Positions 19,802-30,348 of a DNA stretch of 64,000 nt are shown here, one piece after another. The translations under genes and the position numbers were made by a program. The notes beneath the pieces were generated by a model. It saw nothing but the letters and a program-made list of their open reading frames with translations. It was not told where the DNA came from and made no database searches. Numbering within the stretch: the first letter of the stretch is position 1; each line of letters opens with the position of its first letter. Where the stretch lies: positions 399,884 through 463,883 of the forward strand of contig NZ_JAKZKS010000001.1 of NCBI RefSeq assembly GCF_022808615.1. The letters run 5' to 3'. This DNA comes from Bacillus sp. FJAT-47783 (GTDB lineage Bacteria; Bacillota; Bacilli; Bacillales; Aeribacillaceae).

Positions 19802-21491
19802 ATTTTACAGTATGCGCCATTTGTAACAATTCCTTGGCATGCTGCTTCGTTAATTCTGTTACTTCTACTCCCGCAATCATACGACCAATTTCTTTTATTT
19901 TTTCTTCTTCGTTTAACGGTTTCACATTCGTTTTCGTACGGCCATCCATTGTTTCTTTTGAAATAAATAAATGGGTATCTGCCATTGCGGCTACTTGCGG
20001 CAGATGTGTAATACATAATACTTGGGAACCTTCTGAAACGCGGTAAATTTTTTCGCCTATCGCTTGAGCAACACGTCCACTTACACCTGTATCAACCTCA
20101 TCAAAAATAATTGATGTAATCCCTTGGTGTTTTGAAAAAATGGATTTCATCGCTAACATAATTCGCGAAAGCTCTCCTCCAGATGCAACTTTTGCTAACG
20201 GTTTCAACGGTTCACCTGGGTTTGTTGCTATGTAAAATTCTACTTGATCTATACCTTCTTGTGTAAATTTACTATCTTCTAGCTCTTCCTTTAAAAATTG
20301 AACGGCAAAGGTTGTTTTCGCCATATACAGAGCTTTTAACTCTTCTGTTATGCTTTCTGTTAATTTTTTCGCCGATTTTTTACGAATTTGTGTAACATTT
20401 TTCGCCTCTACAAGTAAATCTTTTCGAATGGATTGTAATTCTTCACGGATAGTATGTAAATGACTATCGCGATTTGTAATCGTTTCAATTTCCTCTTCGA
20501 TTTGAGCAGCATAGGACAAAATTTCTTCAACCGATTGTCCATATTTCCGTTTTAAATGATTAATTTCATTTAAACGCGCTTCAATCGTATTTAATCGTTC
20601 TGGATCAAACTCCAATGTATCGAGCTCATTTCGTAATTGATACGTCAAATCTTCAATTAAATAATAATGATTTGATAATGTCTCAGAAAGTGTTTGTAAC
20701 GTTTCATTTAAATCAGATACATCATCAAGATGACTCATGGCAAGACCAAGCCAATCTATACCACGTTGTTCACCTTGCAATGCATCATAAGCACTTTGTA
20801 ATGCGTTGAACACTTTTTCAAAATTTACTATTTGTTTTCGTTCTTCTTGAAGCTTCACATCTTCATTTGGCTGTAAATGGGCAGACTCGATTTCATTTAA
20901 TTGGAATTGGATTAGATCTAAGCGGTGAGCCATTTCTTGTTCATTTTCCGTTAAGCTTTTTAGTCTACTGTTTAACTCAACAAACCGTTTATATATTTCT
21001 TGATATACCTTTTTAGCTTGTTTGATTTCAACTCCACCATATTCATCAAGTAAGTGCAAGTGCTGATTTTCATCCATTAATTCTTGATTATCATGCTGGC
21101 CATGAATATCGACCAACAACCTTCCAATTTCTCTTAATACAGCTATCGTTACAAGCTTTCCGTTTACACGGCATACACTTTTTCCATTAGCACCAATATC
21201 TCGCCGTAAAATAACCATTCCATCTTGAACGTCAATACCAAACTCACTACACTTTTGAATACATGGGTGATCAACACTTTCAAGTAAAAATAACCCTTCA
21301 ATTTCTGCACGCTTTTCCCCAAATCGAACAAATTCAGAAGATCCACGACCTCCTGCAAGCAGTGATATCGCATCAATAATAATTGACTTGCCAGCACCTG
21401 TTTCACCAGTTAAAACGGTTAATCCCCGTTCAAAGGAGACCGTTAACGATTCAATAATAGCGAAATTTCTAATCGATAATTCAGCTAACAT
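19797..21491 (-). CDS. recN: DNA repair protein RecN
   Basis: This SMC-like ATPase is recruited to double-strand breaks. It has 564 residues: an N-terminal head with Walker A GETGAGKSIIIDA, a central coiled coil (about 150-350), and a C-terminal head with the signature SGGELSRIMLA and Walker B SIIFDEVDTGVSG. ATG at 21491 gives the conserved start MLAELSIRNFAI and has GAGAGGTG upstream; ATG at 21497 is also possible. It lies downstream of ahrC as in other Bacillaceae. No SOS box was seen ahead of it. Confidence 0.95.
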   Translation of the reverse strand: MLAELSIRNFAIIESLTVSFERGLTVLTGETGAGKSIIIDAISLLAGGRGSSEFVRFGEKRAEIEGLFLLESVDHPCIQKCSEFGIDVQDGMVILRRDIGANGKSVCRVNGKLVTIAVLREIGRLLVDIHGQHDNQELMDENQHLHLLDEYGGVEIKQAKKVYQEIYKRFVELNSRLKSLTENEQEMAHRLDLIQFQLNEIESAHLQPNEDVKLQEERKQIVNFEKVFNALQSAYDALQGEQRGIDWLGLAMSHLDDVSDLNETLQTLSETLSNHYYLIEDLTYQLRNELDTLEFDPERLNTIEARLNEINHLKRKYGQSVEEILSYAAQIEEEIETITNRDSHLHTIREELQSIRKDLLVEAKNVTQIRKKSAKKLTESITEELKALYMAKTTFAVQFLKEELEDSKFTQEGIDQVEFYIATNPGEPLKPLAKVASGGELSRIMLAMKSIFSKHQGITSIIFDEVDTGVSGRVAQAIGEKIYRVSEGSQVLCITHLPQVAAMADTHLFISKETMDGRTKTNVKPLNEEEKIKEIGRMIAGVEVTELTKQHAKELLQMAHTVKC

Positions 21492-21515
21492 ATTCATCAC
21501 CTCTCCCACTTGGGA

Positions 21516-21965
21516 TTAAAGCATGTCCAAAAATCGATTTGTTAGCATTTCTGTATCTTCTGATGTACGACAAATGATTAAAATAGTATCATCACCACAA
21601 ATCGTTCCTAAAATTTCTTCCCAATCGAGATTATCGACTAAAGCCCCGATTGCATGAGCATTTCCAGGCATCGTTTTCATCACTAATAAATGCCCGGCTG
21701 AATCTATTTTGACAAAGGCATCCATTAATAAACGCTTTAATTTTTGTAATGGATTAAAACGTTGATCTGCCGGTAGACTATACTTATACCGTCCATCTGG
21801 CATTGGAACCTTCACTAAATGCAATTCTTTAATATCCCGTGAAACCGTTGCTTGTGTAACGTTAAATCCTGAATTCTTTAACATATCCACAAGTTCATCC
21901 TGTGTTTCAATTTCAAAGTTTGTAATGAGTTCCCGAATCATTATATGTCTTTGTCCTTTATTCAT
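21516..21965 (-). CDS. ahrC: Arginine repressor/activator AhrC (ArgR)
   Basis: This hexameric regulator uses L-arginine as corepressor. The 149 residues match B. subtilis AhrC in length. The N-terminal winged helix-turn-helix ([20 protein letters not shown]) and the C-terminal oligomerisation and arginine-binding segment ([15 protein letters not shown]) are clear. The ATG at 21965 follows GAGAGGTG; an upstream codon is open but has no Shine-Dalgarno. Confidence 0.95.
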   Translation of the reverse strand: MNKGQRHIMIRELITNFEIETQDELVDMLKNSGFNVTQATVSRDIKELHLVKVPMPDGRYKYSLPADQRFNPLQKLKRLLMDAFVKIDSAGHLLVMKTMPGNAHAIGALVDNLDWEEILGTICGDDTILIICRTSEDTEMLTNRFLDML

Positions 21966-22049
21966 TACGGCACCTCTCAAACTTCATTTATTTACTTTTT
22001 ATGTTATACAAAAAAGGGTGAAAAGTACATACATCCTACACATAATAAA

Positions 22050-22080
22050 CAGGAATAGCAAGGCTATCCCTGTTCGTTTT
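22050..22080 (-). terminator. Hairpin between yqxC and ahrC
   Basis: The arms ACAGGAATAGC (22050-22060) and GCTATCCCTGT (22064-22074) lie just after the yqxC stop. The T run on the transcribed strand is weak, so it may attenuate rather than fully terminate. Confidence 0.5.
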
Positions 22081-22911
22081 TTATTTTCTATGTTGTTTTA
22101 ATTGTTCATGTGCTGACGCCACAATTTCTTGTACCGTCTGCTCGATGTTTAAATTTCCGCTATCTTTCTCACCTTCAAAATGGAGATGAAGTAAAAATTC
22201 AATATTACCATCTCCCCCCGTAATCGGGGAATGTGTTAAATGTTCACAATTGAATCCTTCGTTTATAGCAAATGTAACCATATCGGTCAAAACTTGCTCA
22301 TGAACGTTTCTATCACGAACAATTCCTTTTTTACCAACATTTTCTTTCCCTGCTTCAAACTGTGGTTTAACAAGTGCAACAATGTGGCTATTTGGAACAA
22401 GGATTGATTTTAACACTGGTAAAATAAGCCGTAAAGAGATAAAGGATACGTCAATTGTCGCGAATTCAGGCATTCCATATAAGAAGTCAGCACTTGTCAC
22501 ATAACGGAAGTTCGTTCTTTCCATGACAACGACACGATCATCTTGACGAAGCTTCCAAGCAAGTTGGTTATAGCCTACGTCAATTGCATACGACATTTTC
22601 GCTCCATTTTGCAAAGCACAATCCGTAAATCCACCTGTTGAAGAGCCAATATCAACAATAATTTTATCTTGAAGTTGTAAATGAAATTCTTTTATGGCTT
22701 TTTCAAGCTTTAATCCTCCGCGGCTAACATATGGGAGAACATTCCCTTTCACCGTTAAGGGGATTTCTTTATCCACTTTCTCTCCAGGCTTTTCCAATCT
22801 TTCTTCATTACTATATACTAACCCTGCCATAATGGATCGCTTCGCTTTTTCTCTCGTTTCCACTAGTCCTCTTTCCACAAGTAAAACATCTAAACGTTCT
22901 TTTTTACCCAT
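22081..22911 (-). CDS. yqxC: TlyA-family rRNA 2'-O-methyltransferase
   Basis: This protein has 276 residues: an N-terminal S4 RNA-binding domain ([26 protein letters not shown]) and a FtsJ/RrmJ-type SAM methyltransferase domain ([27 protein letters not shown]). TlyA homologues methylate ribose in 16S and 23S rRNA; some are reported as haemolysins, which is probably indirect. It overlaps the end of dxs by eight bases, so translation is coupled. Confidence 0.9.
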   Translation of the reverse strand: MGKKERLDVLLVERGLVETREKAKRSIMAGLVYSNEERLEKPGEKVDKEIPLTVKGNVLPYVSRGGLKLEKAIKEFHLQLQDKIIVDIGSSTGGFTDCALQNGAKMSYAIDVGYNQLAWKLRQDDRVVVMERTNFRYVTSADFLYGMPEFATIDVSFISLRLILPVLKSILVPNSHIVALVKPQFEAGKENVGKKGIVRDRNVHEQVLTDMVTFAINEGFNCEHLTHSPITGGDGNIEFLLHLHFEGEKDSGNLNIEQTVQEIVASAHEQLKQHRK

Positions 22912-24814
22912 AATTTATTCCTTTTTCTACAGTTGGTGTTAATTTCAGAATCTGCTTGACAATCGATTCTTTCGTTAAAGAAACTTCTTCGAGCAATTTC
23001 GATACACTACCGTGTTCAATAAAGGCATCCGGAATTCCCATGCGGTTTACTTTTACATCGTGGTAGCCATTGTCTGCTGCAAATTCTAGTACAGCACTTC
23101 CGAAACCACCTTGAAGAATCCCTTCTTCAACCGTTAATACAGGCATTTTTAGTGAGAATATTTCGTGAAGCATTTTCTCATCTAACGGCTTGATGAAGCG
23201 TGCATTGATGACTTTTGCAGAAATTCCCTTTTGTTCTAAATCAACACTTGCATCCATTGCTATTTCAATCGTTGTCCCAAAGGTTAAAATACAGACATCT
23301 GTTCCATCTTTTAACACTTCCCAAGTACCGATAGGAATTTCCTTTAATTGTTTATCAAGTGGAACCCCAAGACCTGTTCCACGTGGATAACGGACAGCAA
23401 TCGGTCCATCATCATATTTTAACGCTGTATAAACCATATGTTGCCCTTCGTTTTCGTCTTTCGGCATCATTATGACAATGTTAGGAACATGTCTTAAAAA
23501 TGCGATGTCAAATACACCGTGGTGCGTATCTCCATCGGCTCCTACCAACCCTGCACGGTCAATTCCAAAAAAGACATTTAAATTTTGTCGGCAAACATCA
23601 TGTACAACTTGATCGTATCCGCGTTGTAGGAAAGTAGAATAAATCGCTAAAAATGGCTTCATCTTCATTTGAGCTAGACCAGCTGCAAGTGTAACCGCAT
23701 GTTGCTCAGCAATTCCGACGTCATACATACGATCTGGAAACTCTTCTCTAAATCCTTCTAACTTAGAGCCAACTGGCATGGCAGGTGTTATCGCAACGAT
23801 CCGCTTATCTTCTCGCGCCATTTTTCGTACGGTTTCACTTACTAAACCGCTCCAAGAAGGAGGTGCATTTTTTGGCTTAATAAGGTCTCCTGTTTCGATT
23901 TTATACGGGCCCGTACCGTGCCACGTTCCAGTTGTATCTGATTCTGCTGGGAGATAGCCTTTTCCTTTTTTCGTTAAGACATGAAGAAGAACAGGACCTT
24001 TCGTCTTCTTTGCGTATCGTAAATTCTCAAATAAATCGTCAAAATTATGTCCATCAACAGGGCCTAAATACGTAAATCCGAGATCTTCAAAGAACATACC
24101 GGAGACGAAAAAGTATTTTAAACTATCTTTTACACGTTCAGCAGTTGAAGCAAGCTTCCCGCCTACAGCAGGCACTTTTTTTAATAAATATTCCAATTCA
24201 TCTTTTACCCAATGATATTTTCCGGCTGTCCGTAATCTTCCTAATACGTTATGGAGCGCACCGACATTTGGGGCAATGGACATTTCATTGTCATTTAATA
24301 TAACAATAATATCCTTTTGTTCATGTCCAATATGGTTTAACGCTTCTAATGCCATTCCACCCGTTAAAGCTCCATCACCAATGATCGGTACAATATGTTC
24401 ATTTGTTCCTTTTATATCACGTGCGATTACCATGCCCATTGCAGCAGATAATGACGTTGAACTATGACCTGTTTCCCACACATCATGTTCACTTTCTGAA
24501 CGTTTCGGAAAACCAGATAATCCACGATATTGTCTCAGCGTATCGAATTGATTGGCACGACCGGTTAATATTTTATGAACATAAGATTGGTGTCCGACAT
24601 CCCAAATAAATTTATCTTTCGGGCTGTTAAACTCTTTATGTAAAGCAAGTGTTAGTTCTACGACACCAAGGTTTGGACCAATATGTCCACCCGTTATCGA
24701 TAATTTTTCTATTAAAAATTTGCGAATGTCACCACTTAATTTTTCCAACTCTTGATTCGATAGTTGCTTTAAAAATTTCGGATTTTGTATTGCTAATAGA
24801 TCCAAAAGGACCAC
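22904..24814 (-). CDS. dxs: 1-deoxy-D-xylulose-5-phosphate synthase
   Basis: This thiamine-diphosphate enzyme condenses pyruvate and glyceraldehyde-3-phosphate in the first MEP-pathway step. The cofactor motif is [18 protein letters not shown] with the later NDNEMSI, and the [15 protein letters not shown] segment is diagnostic. The start is GTG at 24814, directly after the oapA TGA (TGAGTG). A TTG three codons later gives 633 residues and aligns with the B. subtilis start, so the exact start is open. ispA lies in the same cluster. Confidence 0.94.
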   Translation of the reverse strand: MVLLDLLAIQNPKFLKQLSNQELEKLSGDIRKFLIEKLSITGGHIGPNLGVVELTLALHKEFNSPKDKFIWDVGHQSYVHKILTGRANQFDTLRQYRGLSGFPKRSESEHDVWETGHSSTSLSAAMGMVIARDIKGTNEHIVPIIGDGALTGGMALEALNHIGHEQKDIIVILNDNEMSIAPNVGALHNVLGRLRTAGKYHWVKDELEYLLKKVPAVGGKLASTAERVKDSLKYFFVSGMFFEDLGFTYLGPVDGHNFDDLFENLRYAKKTKGPVLLHVLTKKGKGYLPAESDTTGTWHGTGPYKIETGDLIKPKNAPPSWSGLVSETVRKMAREDKRIVAITPAMPVGSKLEGFREEFPDRMYDVGIAEQHAVTLAAGLAQMKMKPFLAIYSTFLQRGYDQVVHDVCRQNLNVFFGIDRAGLVGADGDTHHGVFDIAFLRHVPNIVIMMPKDENEGQHMVYTALKYDDGPIAVRYPRGTGLGVPLDKQLKEIPIGTWEVLKDGTDVCILTFGTTIEIAMDASVDLEQKGISAKVINARFIKPLDEKMLHEIFSLKMPVLTVEEGILQGGFGSAVLEFAADNGYHDVKVNRMGIPDAFIEHGSVSKLLEEVSLTKESIVKQILKLTPTVEKGINYG

Positions 24815-25429
24815 TCACTTTCGATTCTGGTTTCGATTTTTTCTATTTTTCCCTTTATTTTCTTTAATCAATACAATATTAAACCGTTTTTCTAAAAAAT
24901 AAAATAGTTTCCCGACTTGAAATATTATATCTGTCGAATATTGGATTGCAAAGGTTTTTCCGAACGCTTTTCCGCCAACCGTTAATGCGGCAACAACACT
25001 TGTAAAGATCACAGATATAACAAACTCAAAGATTGATCCTTGACGAAAGTTAAAGCTTAACGCTAATTGCACAATAACAATAGCTGATGCTGTACCACTT
25101 ATGATACCTGAAATATCACCGATCACATCATTACAGAAATTCGAGAATCGATCTGCATTTCGTATAATAACAATGGAATGTTTCGCACCTTCAATCTTCT
25201 TGGAAGCCATTGCATGAAAAGGTACTTCATTGGCAGCTGTTGCGGCAATACCTAACATATCAAAAAAGATTCCAATTAAAACGATGACAAACACAATCAG
25301 CATGCCAATTCCCCACCCGACACCACCGAGTGTAGCATTTGATATAACTGAAAAAAGAGCCGCTAACACAAACGTGATAACGGCTATACTTAAGCTCCAT
25401 TTAATTGATTGTCGAAATAATTCTCTCAT
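24815..25429 (-). CDS. oapA: OLE RNA-associated membrane protein OapA
   Basis: This 204-residue protein has four probable membrane segments (about 12-32, 36-56, 114-128, 136-152) and a basic C terminus rich in Lys, Arg and Asn. Its place between dxs and a roughly 600-base structured noncoding region matches the Bacillus membrane protein (BMP, now OapA) that binds OLE RNA in Bacillus halodurans. In that species the complex localises to the membrane and affects ethanol, cold and magnesium tolerance. The start at 25429 follows AGGTGT at a slightly long spacing. The name rests on synteny and topology. Confidence 0.85.
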   Translation of the reverse strand: MRELFRQSIKWSLSIAVITFVLAALFSVISNATLGGVGWGIGMLIVFVIVLIGIFFDMLGIAATAANEVPFHAMASKKIEGAKHSIVIIRNADRFSNFCNDVIGDISGIISGTASAIVIVQLALSFNFRQGSIFEFVISVIFTSVVAALTVGGKAFGKTFAIQYSTDIIFQVGKLFYFLEKRFNIVLIKENKGKNRKNRNQNRK

Positions 25430-25499
25430 TTTTTATGTTTACACCTATACCTTTTTTAAATCAGGCTCAATACGAACAAGGCCCGAATGATATTTTGAC

Positions 25500-26118
25500 T
25501 ATGTATTAAGGTTGGGTGGTCATATATAAAGTAAAAATTACGGCTTAGGTCCAGTAGGTTTTCCCAGCTACGTACCGAGCGTTGCCACTCTGGCGGTTTC
25601 CCTTTAAACGTAACTTAGCACTGTCACCAAATGCTAGACTGGATTGCCACTTAGTCCGTACTATAATCCTTTATATATGTCGGTTCTGCGAACAGTCTAG
25701 GAGTTTTCCTCAACAGTCCTTTTACCAGTTCTTAGCCTCTTTTGCAGAGATGATTTCATATAGCATACAGTAGCCCTTTCATTGGCCATATGAAAAGGTT
25801 ACTATTTAACCATAATCCCCTCAAACTCCACTCAAGGCAGGCTACGCTGTCCGCCCTTCATCAGTAAAGGACGTAAACAGGTTCATACCCCATTCCATAC
25901 CTCACAATGTGGATACGTAAATGGGCCTCCGCGGAAAGAGGGTCAACGCCCACATGCCTTTGTGGATCGCCCTCTAACCTTAACTCCCAGCATCAACCCA
26001 AGGCTGGGCGCCTCAAGCCAACACAAGGAACTTCATCGATGTGCCCTTTAGCGGATTTTTAGGCCCGCCTTCAGAACTGGGGGACTGACTAGAATACTGC
26101 ACCACCCAAAACATTCTA
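25500..26118 (-). ncRNA. ole: OLE RNA (ornate large extremophilic RNA)
   Basis: The 735-base gap between oapA and ispA has no credible gene but shows strong RNA structure. The RNA ends can pair over nine bases: TTGGGTGGT near the 5' end (complement of 26101-26109) with ACCACCCAA near the 3' end (complement of 25512-25520), closing a domain of 598 nucleotides, the expected OLE size. Internal stems are visible, such as CCCAGC/GCTGGG near 25990-26010 and GAGGGCGATCC/GACCCTC-type pairings near 25940-25975. The position between ispA and oapA-dxs is the known OLE context. A sigma-A promoter stands just upstream. Confidence 0.88.
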
Positions 26119-26124
26119 CTGATA

Positions 26125-26153
26125 ATTATAGCATAAAGGTCTGACATATTCAA
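26125..26153 (-). promoter_or_regulatory. Sigma-A promoter of OLE RNA
   Basis: TTGAAT (complement of 26148-26153) and a perfect TATAAT (complement of 26125-26130) are 17 bases apart. The start point would fall near 26118. Confidence 0.8.
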
Positions 26154-26165
26154 TCATACCTAAGT

Positions 26166-27047
26166 TTAATGGTCCCTTGATGCAATCATATCGCACAAAC
26201 TTTTCAGTATTTTTGTATTTATGGTTAATGTATGCAATATCTCTTTCGCAGTTGTTATATGTTCTTCAAGCTTTTGTTTGGCACCATTCATCGTTAAAAG
26301 AGTTGGATATGTTGTTTTTTCATTACCCGTATCAGAGCCAACAGGCTTCCCGATCACTTCTTCTTTTCCTTCAATATCTAAAATGTCATCTCGAATTTGA
26401 AAAGCGATTCCGATATGGTAGGAAAAGACACGCCACTTTTCAATATCCTCCTCACTTGCCCCTGCAAGTATAGCGCCCGCTATAATACTAAACCCTAACA
26501 ATTTAGCCGTTTTATTCTCATGAATAAATTCAAGCTCTTCTAACGTTAACGCTTTCTTCTCACCCTCTATATCCGCCACTTGTCCGCCAACCATTCCTTC
26601 AACTCCGGCTGCCTTAGTTAATTCAGAAATTAAACGCAAACGTTTTTCAGGCGATATTTCTTCTTGCTCAGCAATAATTCGAAAGCTTTCTGTTAATAAG
26701 CCATCGCCAGCTAAAACCGCCATTGCTTCACCAAAAACTTTATGGTTTGTCGGTTTTCCTCTTCGCAAATCATCATTATCCATACTAGGTAAATCATCGT
26801 GAATGAGCGAATACGTATGAATCATTTCAATCGCACACGCTACAAAATATCCGGTTTTTTCTTCTTTGCTATAGGCATTTAAAATAGCTAATAACAAAAC
26901 AGGCCTTAATCGTTTACCACCTGCATTTATGGAATATAGCATGGAATCTTTCAAGTTCTTTGGTGATTGTAACCGTTCTATATATGTCGGTAAAATCGAT
27001 TCAATAATCGCTTTTCTCTCTTGTAAAAAAGTCGTCACACTGTCCAT
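26166..27047 (-). CDS. ispA: Farnesyl diphosphate synthase
   Basis: This polyprenyl synthase condenses isopentenyl diphosphate with dimethylallyl or geranyl diphosphate to make farnesyl diphosphate. The first aspartate-rich motif is in HDDLPSMDNDDLRRG and the second is IRDDILDIEG; GGKRLRPVL carries the IPP-binding Arg/Lys. About 293 residues is full length. The ATG at 27047 overlaps the xseB stop by one base; a GTG one codon upstream is also possible. Confidence 0.94.
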   Translation of the reverse strand: MDSVTTFLQERKAIIESILPTYIERLQSPKNLKDSMLYSINAGGKRLRPVLLLAILNAYSKEEKTGYFVACAIEMIHTYSLIHDDLPSMDNDDLRRGKPTNHKVFGEAMAVLAGDGLLTESFRIIAEQEEISPEKRLRLISELTKAAGVEGMVGGQVADIEGEKKALTLEELEFIHENKTAKLLGFSIIAGAILAGASEEDIEKWRVFSYHIGIAFQIRDDILDIEGKEEVIGKPVGSDTGNEKTTYPTLLTMNGAKQKLEEHITTAKEILHTLTINTKILKSLCDMIASRDH

Positions 27048-27286
27048 CACGCTTCTTGTTCCTCCTGAATGTCAAACGGCTCCATTTGTCCATTTTCTTT
27101 CAAAATATAGTCCATTTGCTTTTCAGCATTCTCTAATTTTTCATGACATACTCTCGATAATTTCATTCCTTCCTGAAAATAATGAATGGCTTTTTCCAGT
27201 GGTACATCTCCTTCTTCCAGCTTGCCAACAATCTCCTCCAATTGTTCCATCGCTTGCTCAAACGTTAACTCTTTTTCTTCACTCAC
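27047..27286 (-). CDS. xseB: Exodeoxyribonuclease VII small subunit
   Basis: This 79-residue helical protein has the family core [35 protein letters not shown]. It pairs with XseA to form the single-strand DNA exonuclease VII. It overlaps the end of xseA by eight bases and abuts ispA, as in many Firmicutes. Confidence 0.94.
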   Translation of the reverse strand: MSEEKELTFEQAMEQLEEIVGKLEEGDVPLEKAIHYFQEGMKLSRVCHEKLENAEKQMDYILKENGQMEPFDIQEEQEA

Positions 27287-28634
27287 TTACAGGTTCCTCC
27301 TTTATACGAATAACTTCACATTGTAATTTCCCATCTTGCATTTTAACTTCAATAACATCCTCTAAATTAACATTTTGAACACTTTTCATAAGCTCATTTT
27401 CTTTATAGACGAGACTATATCCTCTTTCCATCACTTTCAGAGGACTTAGCGCATTTAATTTTGAAAGCTCCGTCTGAAATGCTGCCTGTTTTTGACGTAA
27501 TAATAGTTCGATTTCTCTTGTCAGTTTTCGATGAAGCGTTTCACGCTGCTCTTTTAAGCGATTTATCCTATCTTTCGGGTGAAGTCCTATCATCCGTTGA
27601 TCAACCATTTGTAATTGATCCATTTTAGTTTTCAAGTAACGGTTTGCTTCCCGATGAAAGCGTTCCAACGTCAAATCTAATTGTTGTTCTTTTTGCTGAT
27701 ACAATTGTTTCGGATATTTAAAGGCGTAAGATTTTTGTAGCCTTTTCAAACGTTCCTTTTCAAGCTTAATCCGCTCTTTAAAATTCCGATGCAAACGTAC
27801 TTTACGTTCGGTTATTCGATCGATTAAATCTTTGTAGTTTGGAACCGCTAACTCTGCTGCAGCTGTTGGAGTTGGTGCACGCAAATCAGCCACAAAGTCA
27901 GCAATCGTGTAATCTGTTTCATGCCCGACAGCAGAAATAATTGGTATTCTCGATTTAAACATTTGCCTTGCTACAATCTCCTCATTAAAAGCCCACAGCT
28001 CTTCAATAGATCCTCCGCCTCGACCTACGATTAAAACATCTATTCCTCTTATTTCATTCGCTCTTTCAATTTGTTTTGCAATCGAATTACTTGCTTCAAC
28101 TCCTTGAACGAGAGCTGGAAGCAATACAACTTTACAAATCGGGTATCTTCTTTTGATCGTGGATAAAATATCTCTTATTGCTGCACCAGTAGGAGATGTA
28201 ATAACACCGACTGTTTCAGGATAAGCGGGTATTTTCTTTTTATGTTTCGAGTCGAATATCCCTTCTCCATCAAGCTTTCTCTTTAACTCCTCATAAGCTA
28301 AATACAGACTACCAATGCCATCTGGTTGCATTTCCTTTGCATAAATTTGATACGTTCCGCTCGGCTCATAGACGGAAATTTCTCCTCTTATGAGAACTTT
28401 CATCCCATCCTCAGGACGGAATTTTAAATGACGGATTTGACTTGCAAACATAACCGCTTGGATACGAGCACCTTTGTCCTTTAATGTAAAATACACATGG
28501 CCTCTACTATGTATTTTGACATTAGACAACTCTCCCTTAACCCAAATATCTTGCAAATGAGGATCGACATTAAATTTTCGTTTTATGTATTTCGTTAAAG
28601 CCGTTACAGTGACATACTTCAATTCTGTCATCAT
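27279..28634 (-). CDS. xseA: Exodeoxyribonuclease VII large subunit
   Basis: This catalytic subunit has 451 residues: an N-terminal OB fold (about 1-100, [22 protein letters not shown]), the catalytic domain ([45 protein letters not shown]), and a long coiled-coil C terminus (about 280-400). AAAGGAG precedes two adjacent ATG codons (28634 and 28631). Confidence 0.95.
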   Translation of the reverse strand: MMTELKYVTVTALTKYIKRKFNVDPHLQDIWVKGELSNVKIHSRGHVYFTLKDKGARIQAVMFASQIRHLKFRPEDGMKVLIRGEISVYEPSGTYQIYAKEMQPDGIGSLYLAYEELKRKLDGEGIFDSKHKKKIPAYPETVGVITSPTGAAIRDILSTIKRRYPICKVVLLPALVQGVEASNSIAKQIERANEIRGIDVLIVGRGGGSIEELWAFNEEIVARQMFKSRIPIISAVGHETDYTIADFVADLRAPTPTAAAELAVPNYKDLIDRITERKVRLHRNFKERIKLEKERLKRLQKSYAFKYPKQLYQQKEQQLDLTLERFHREANRYLKTKMDQLQMVDQRMIGLHPKDRINRLKEQRETLHRKLTREIELLLRQKQAAFQTELSKLNALSPLKVMERGYSLVYKENELMKSVQNVNLEDVIEVKMQDGKLQCEVIRIKEEPVSE

Positions 28635-28714
28635 GAAAAACTCCTTTGTAAGCGAAACTTTCGAAACAAGAATGAACTACGCTTCAATGAAAAATTGGCC
28701 ACCGCCTGTAAAAT

Positions 28715-28746
28715 AAGCTATCAGCAGATGCACTACTGATAGCTCA
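28715..28746 (-). terminator. Hairpin after folD
   Basis: GCTATCAG and CTGATAGC (28717-28724/28736-28743) are followed on the minus strand by TTATTTT, a moderate terminator between folD and xseA. Confidence 0.55.
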
Positions 28747-28751
28747 TGATG

Positions 28752-29603
28752 TTATGAAAGGCGTTTTTTCGCGGACATAACCGTGTTATAAACAAGCATT
28801 GTAATCGTCATTGGTCCCACTCCACCAGGTACAGGAGTAATAGCACTTGCTTTACTCTTTGCATGTTCAAAGTCAACATCTCCGGCTAGCTTCCCGTTTT
28901 CAAGACGATTGACTCCAACATCAATAACAGCGGCCCCTTCTTTAATATGTTCATTTGTAATCATATTCGCTTTTCCAACTGCAACGATTAATATATCCGC
29001 ATCGCTTGTATATTTTTTAATATCGTTCGTTCTTGAATGGCAATACGTAACAGTCGCATGCTCATTTAATAATAATTGTCCGACTGGCTTCCCAACAATG
29101 TTACTTCTTCCTACTACAACAACATGCTTCCCAGCAATCTCAATATTTGCAGATTTTATCATCTCGACAATCCCTGCTGGCGTACACGGTAAAAAAGTCT
29201 CTTGTCCTATCATCATTTTACCAATATTTATTGGATGGAATCCATCTACATCCTTTTCAGGTGAAATTCGTTCAATTACTGCTTTTTCTTCGATATGATT
29301 TGGTAAAGGTAATTGAACTAAAATTCCGTCCACTTCTTCATCACAATTGTAACGGTCAATTAATTGTAATAATTCATCTTGAGAAGTATGTTCAGCTAAG
29401 TGCTCTAAATGAAACGCTACTCCCGTCTCTTCCGATGCTTTTTGTTTACCCTTAATATAAGATAATGAAGCTGGGTCATCACCTACTAAAATAATGACAA
29501 GCTTTGGCGTAACTCCTTGTTCCTTTAATTTTTCAACCTCAGCTTTAAGTTGTTGTCGTTTTTCAAAAGCAAGTTCTTTTCCACTAATAATCGTTGCAGT
29601 CAT
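28752..29603 (-). CDS. folD: Bifunctional methylenetetrahydrofolate dehydrogenase/cyclohydrolase
   Basis: This enzyme interconverts 5,10-methylene-THF and 10-formyl-THF using NADP. The 283 residues contain the catalytic Lys region SYIKGKQKASEE, DGILVQLPLP, the Rossmann VVVGRSNIVGKPVGQLLL and the C-terminal TPVPGGVGPMTITMLVYNT. It draws on the one-carbon pool that the gcv genes of this window feed. Confidence 0.96.
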   Translation of the reverse strand: MTATIISGKELAFEKRQQLKAEVEKLKEQGVTPKLVIILVGDDPASLSYIKGKQKASEETGVAFHLEHLAEHTSQDELLQLIDRYNCDEEVDGILVQLPLPNHIEEKAVIERISPEKDVDGFHPINIGKMMIGQETFLPCTPAGIVEMIKSANIEIAGKHVVVVGRSNIVGKPVGQLLLNEHATVTYCHSRTNDIKKYTSDADILIVAVGKANMITNEHIKEGAAVIDVGVNRLENGKLAGDVDFEHAKSKASAITPVPGGVGPMTITMLVYNTVMSAKKRLS

Positions 29604-29622
29604 CGTCTTCCTCCTAGTTATG

Positions 29623-30018
29623 CTATTCTTCTAATAAAGCATTTTTAACATTCGAGAGGACACCATTTACAAAGCGACTTGATTTTTCATCACCAAATGT
29701 TTTAGCAAGTTCAATGGCTTCATTAATTGTTACATCGAGAGGAATATCTTGCTCGAATTTCATTTCATAAACAGCCATGCGTAAAATCGTACGGTCAACA
29801 TTAGCTAGACGCTCTAGCTTCCATTTCAATAAATGGGGTTTTATCATTTCATCTATAAAATCTAACTTTTCAACCGTACCGTGAACAAGGCGGTTTAAAA
29901 ACTCATCCTCTTCTTCTCCTTCAAGCACATGTGAAATCGCTTCACTTGGAGTTGTTTCGGCTAAATCGATTTGAAACAGTGCCTGTAATGCTTTTTCTCT
30001 TGCTGTTCTCCGTTTCAT
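29623..30018 (-). CDS. nusB: Transcription antitermination factor NusB
   Basis: This 131-residue all-helical protein binds boxA RNA with NusE during rRNA transcription. [16 protein letters not shown] at the N terminus and [15 protein letters not shown]...[16 protein letters not shown] are family hallmarks. It lies between the yqhY terminator with repeat D and folD. Confidence 0.95.
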   Translation of the reverse strand: MKRRTAREKALQALFQIDLAETTPSEAISHVLEGEEEDEFLNRLVHGTVEKLDFIDEMIKPHLLKWKLERLANVDRTILRMAVYEMKFEQDIPLDVTINEAIELAKTFGDEKSSRFVNGVLSNVKNALLEE

Positions 30019-30153
30019 TTTCTTTCTCCTTTTACTTCTAATATGGTCATTGTCGAATTGTCATAAAAGAATAATATCACAATTGTCGACATGAAGCACA
30101 CGAAAGTTCACTCTCACACATATTCAGAAAGATTAAAAAATTATGTATTTAAC

Positions 30154-30285
30154 AAGAAAAGCGAAAGCGCCTTCCTTACCCTCGGGCAAAAATGTACTTC
30201 ATCCAAGAAAGACACTCTTTGTCTTTACAGCGCCATGTTATTAACTCGAGGGGCTTAAGCAACTTTCTCTAGATACTTAAAACGA
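30154..30285. repeat. Dispersed repeat, copy D
   Basis: This element lies in the 330-base gap between yqhY and nusB. It begins AAGAAAAGCGAAAGCGCCTT, contains GGCAAAAATGTACTTCATCC and CTTTACAGCGCCATGTTA, and ends with CTCGAGGGGCTTAAGC. The right end is more diverged than in copies A and C. No gene is seen in the rest of the gap. Confidence 0.7.
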
Positions 30286-30318
30286 CGTGCAACTTTTATA
30301 CTTTCTGACCTAAAAAAT

Positions 30319-30348
30319 AAGAACGCGGGAGTATCCCCCGCGTTCCCC
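30319..30348 (-). terminator. Terminator of yqhY/acc operon
   Basis: The arms GAACGCGGG and CCCGCGTTC (30321-30329/30337-30345) are followed by TTATTTTTTA on the minus strand. Confidence 0.9.

Noticed and set aside
25582..25773. Plus-strand frame of 63 codons inside the OLE region
   Set aside because: The segment is structured RNA on the other strand; no ribosome site or family resemblance.
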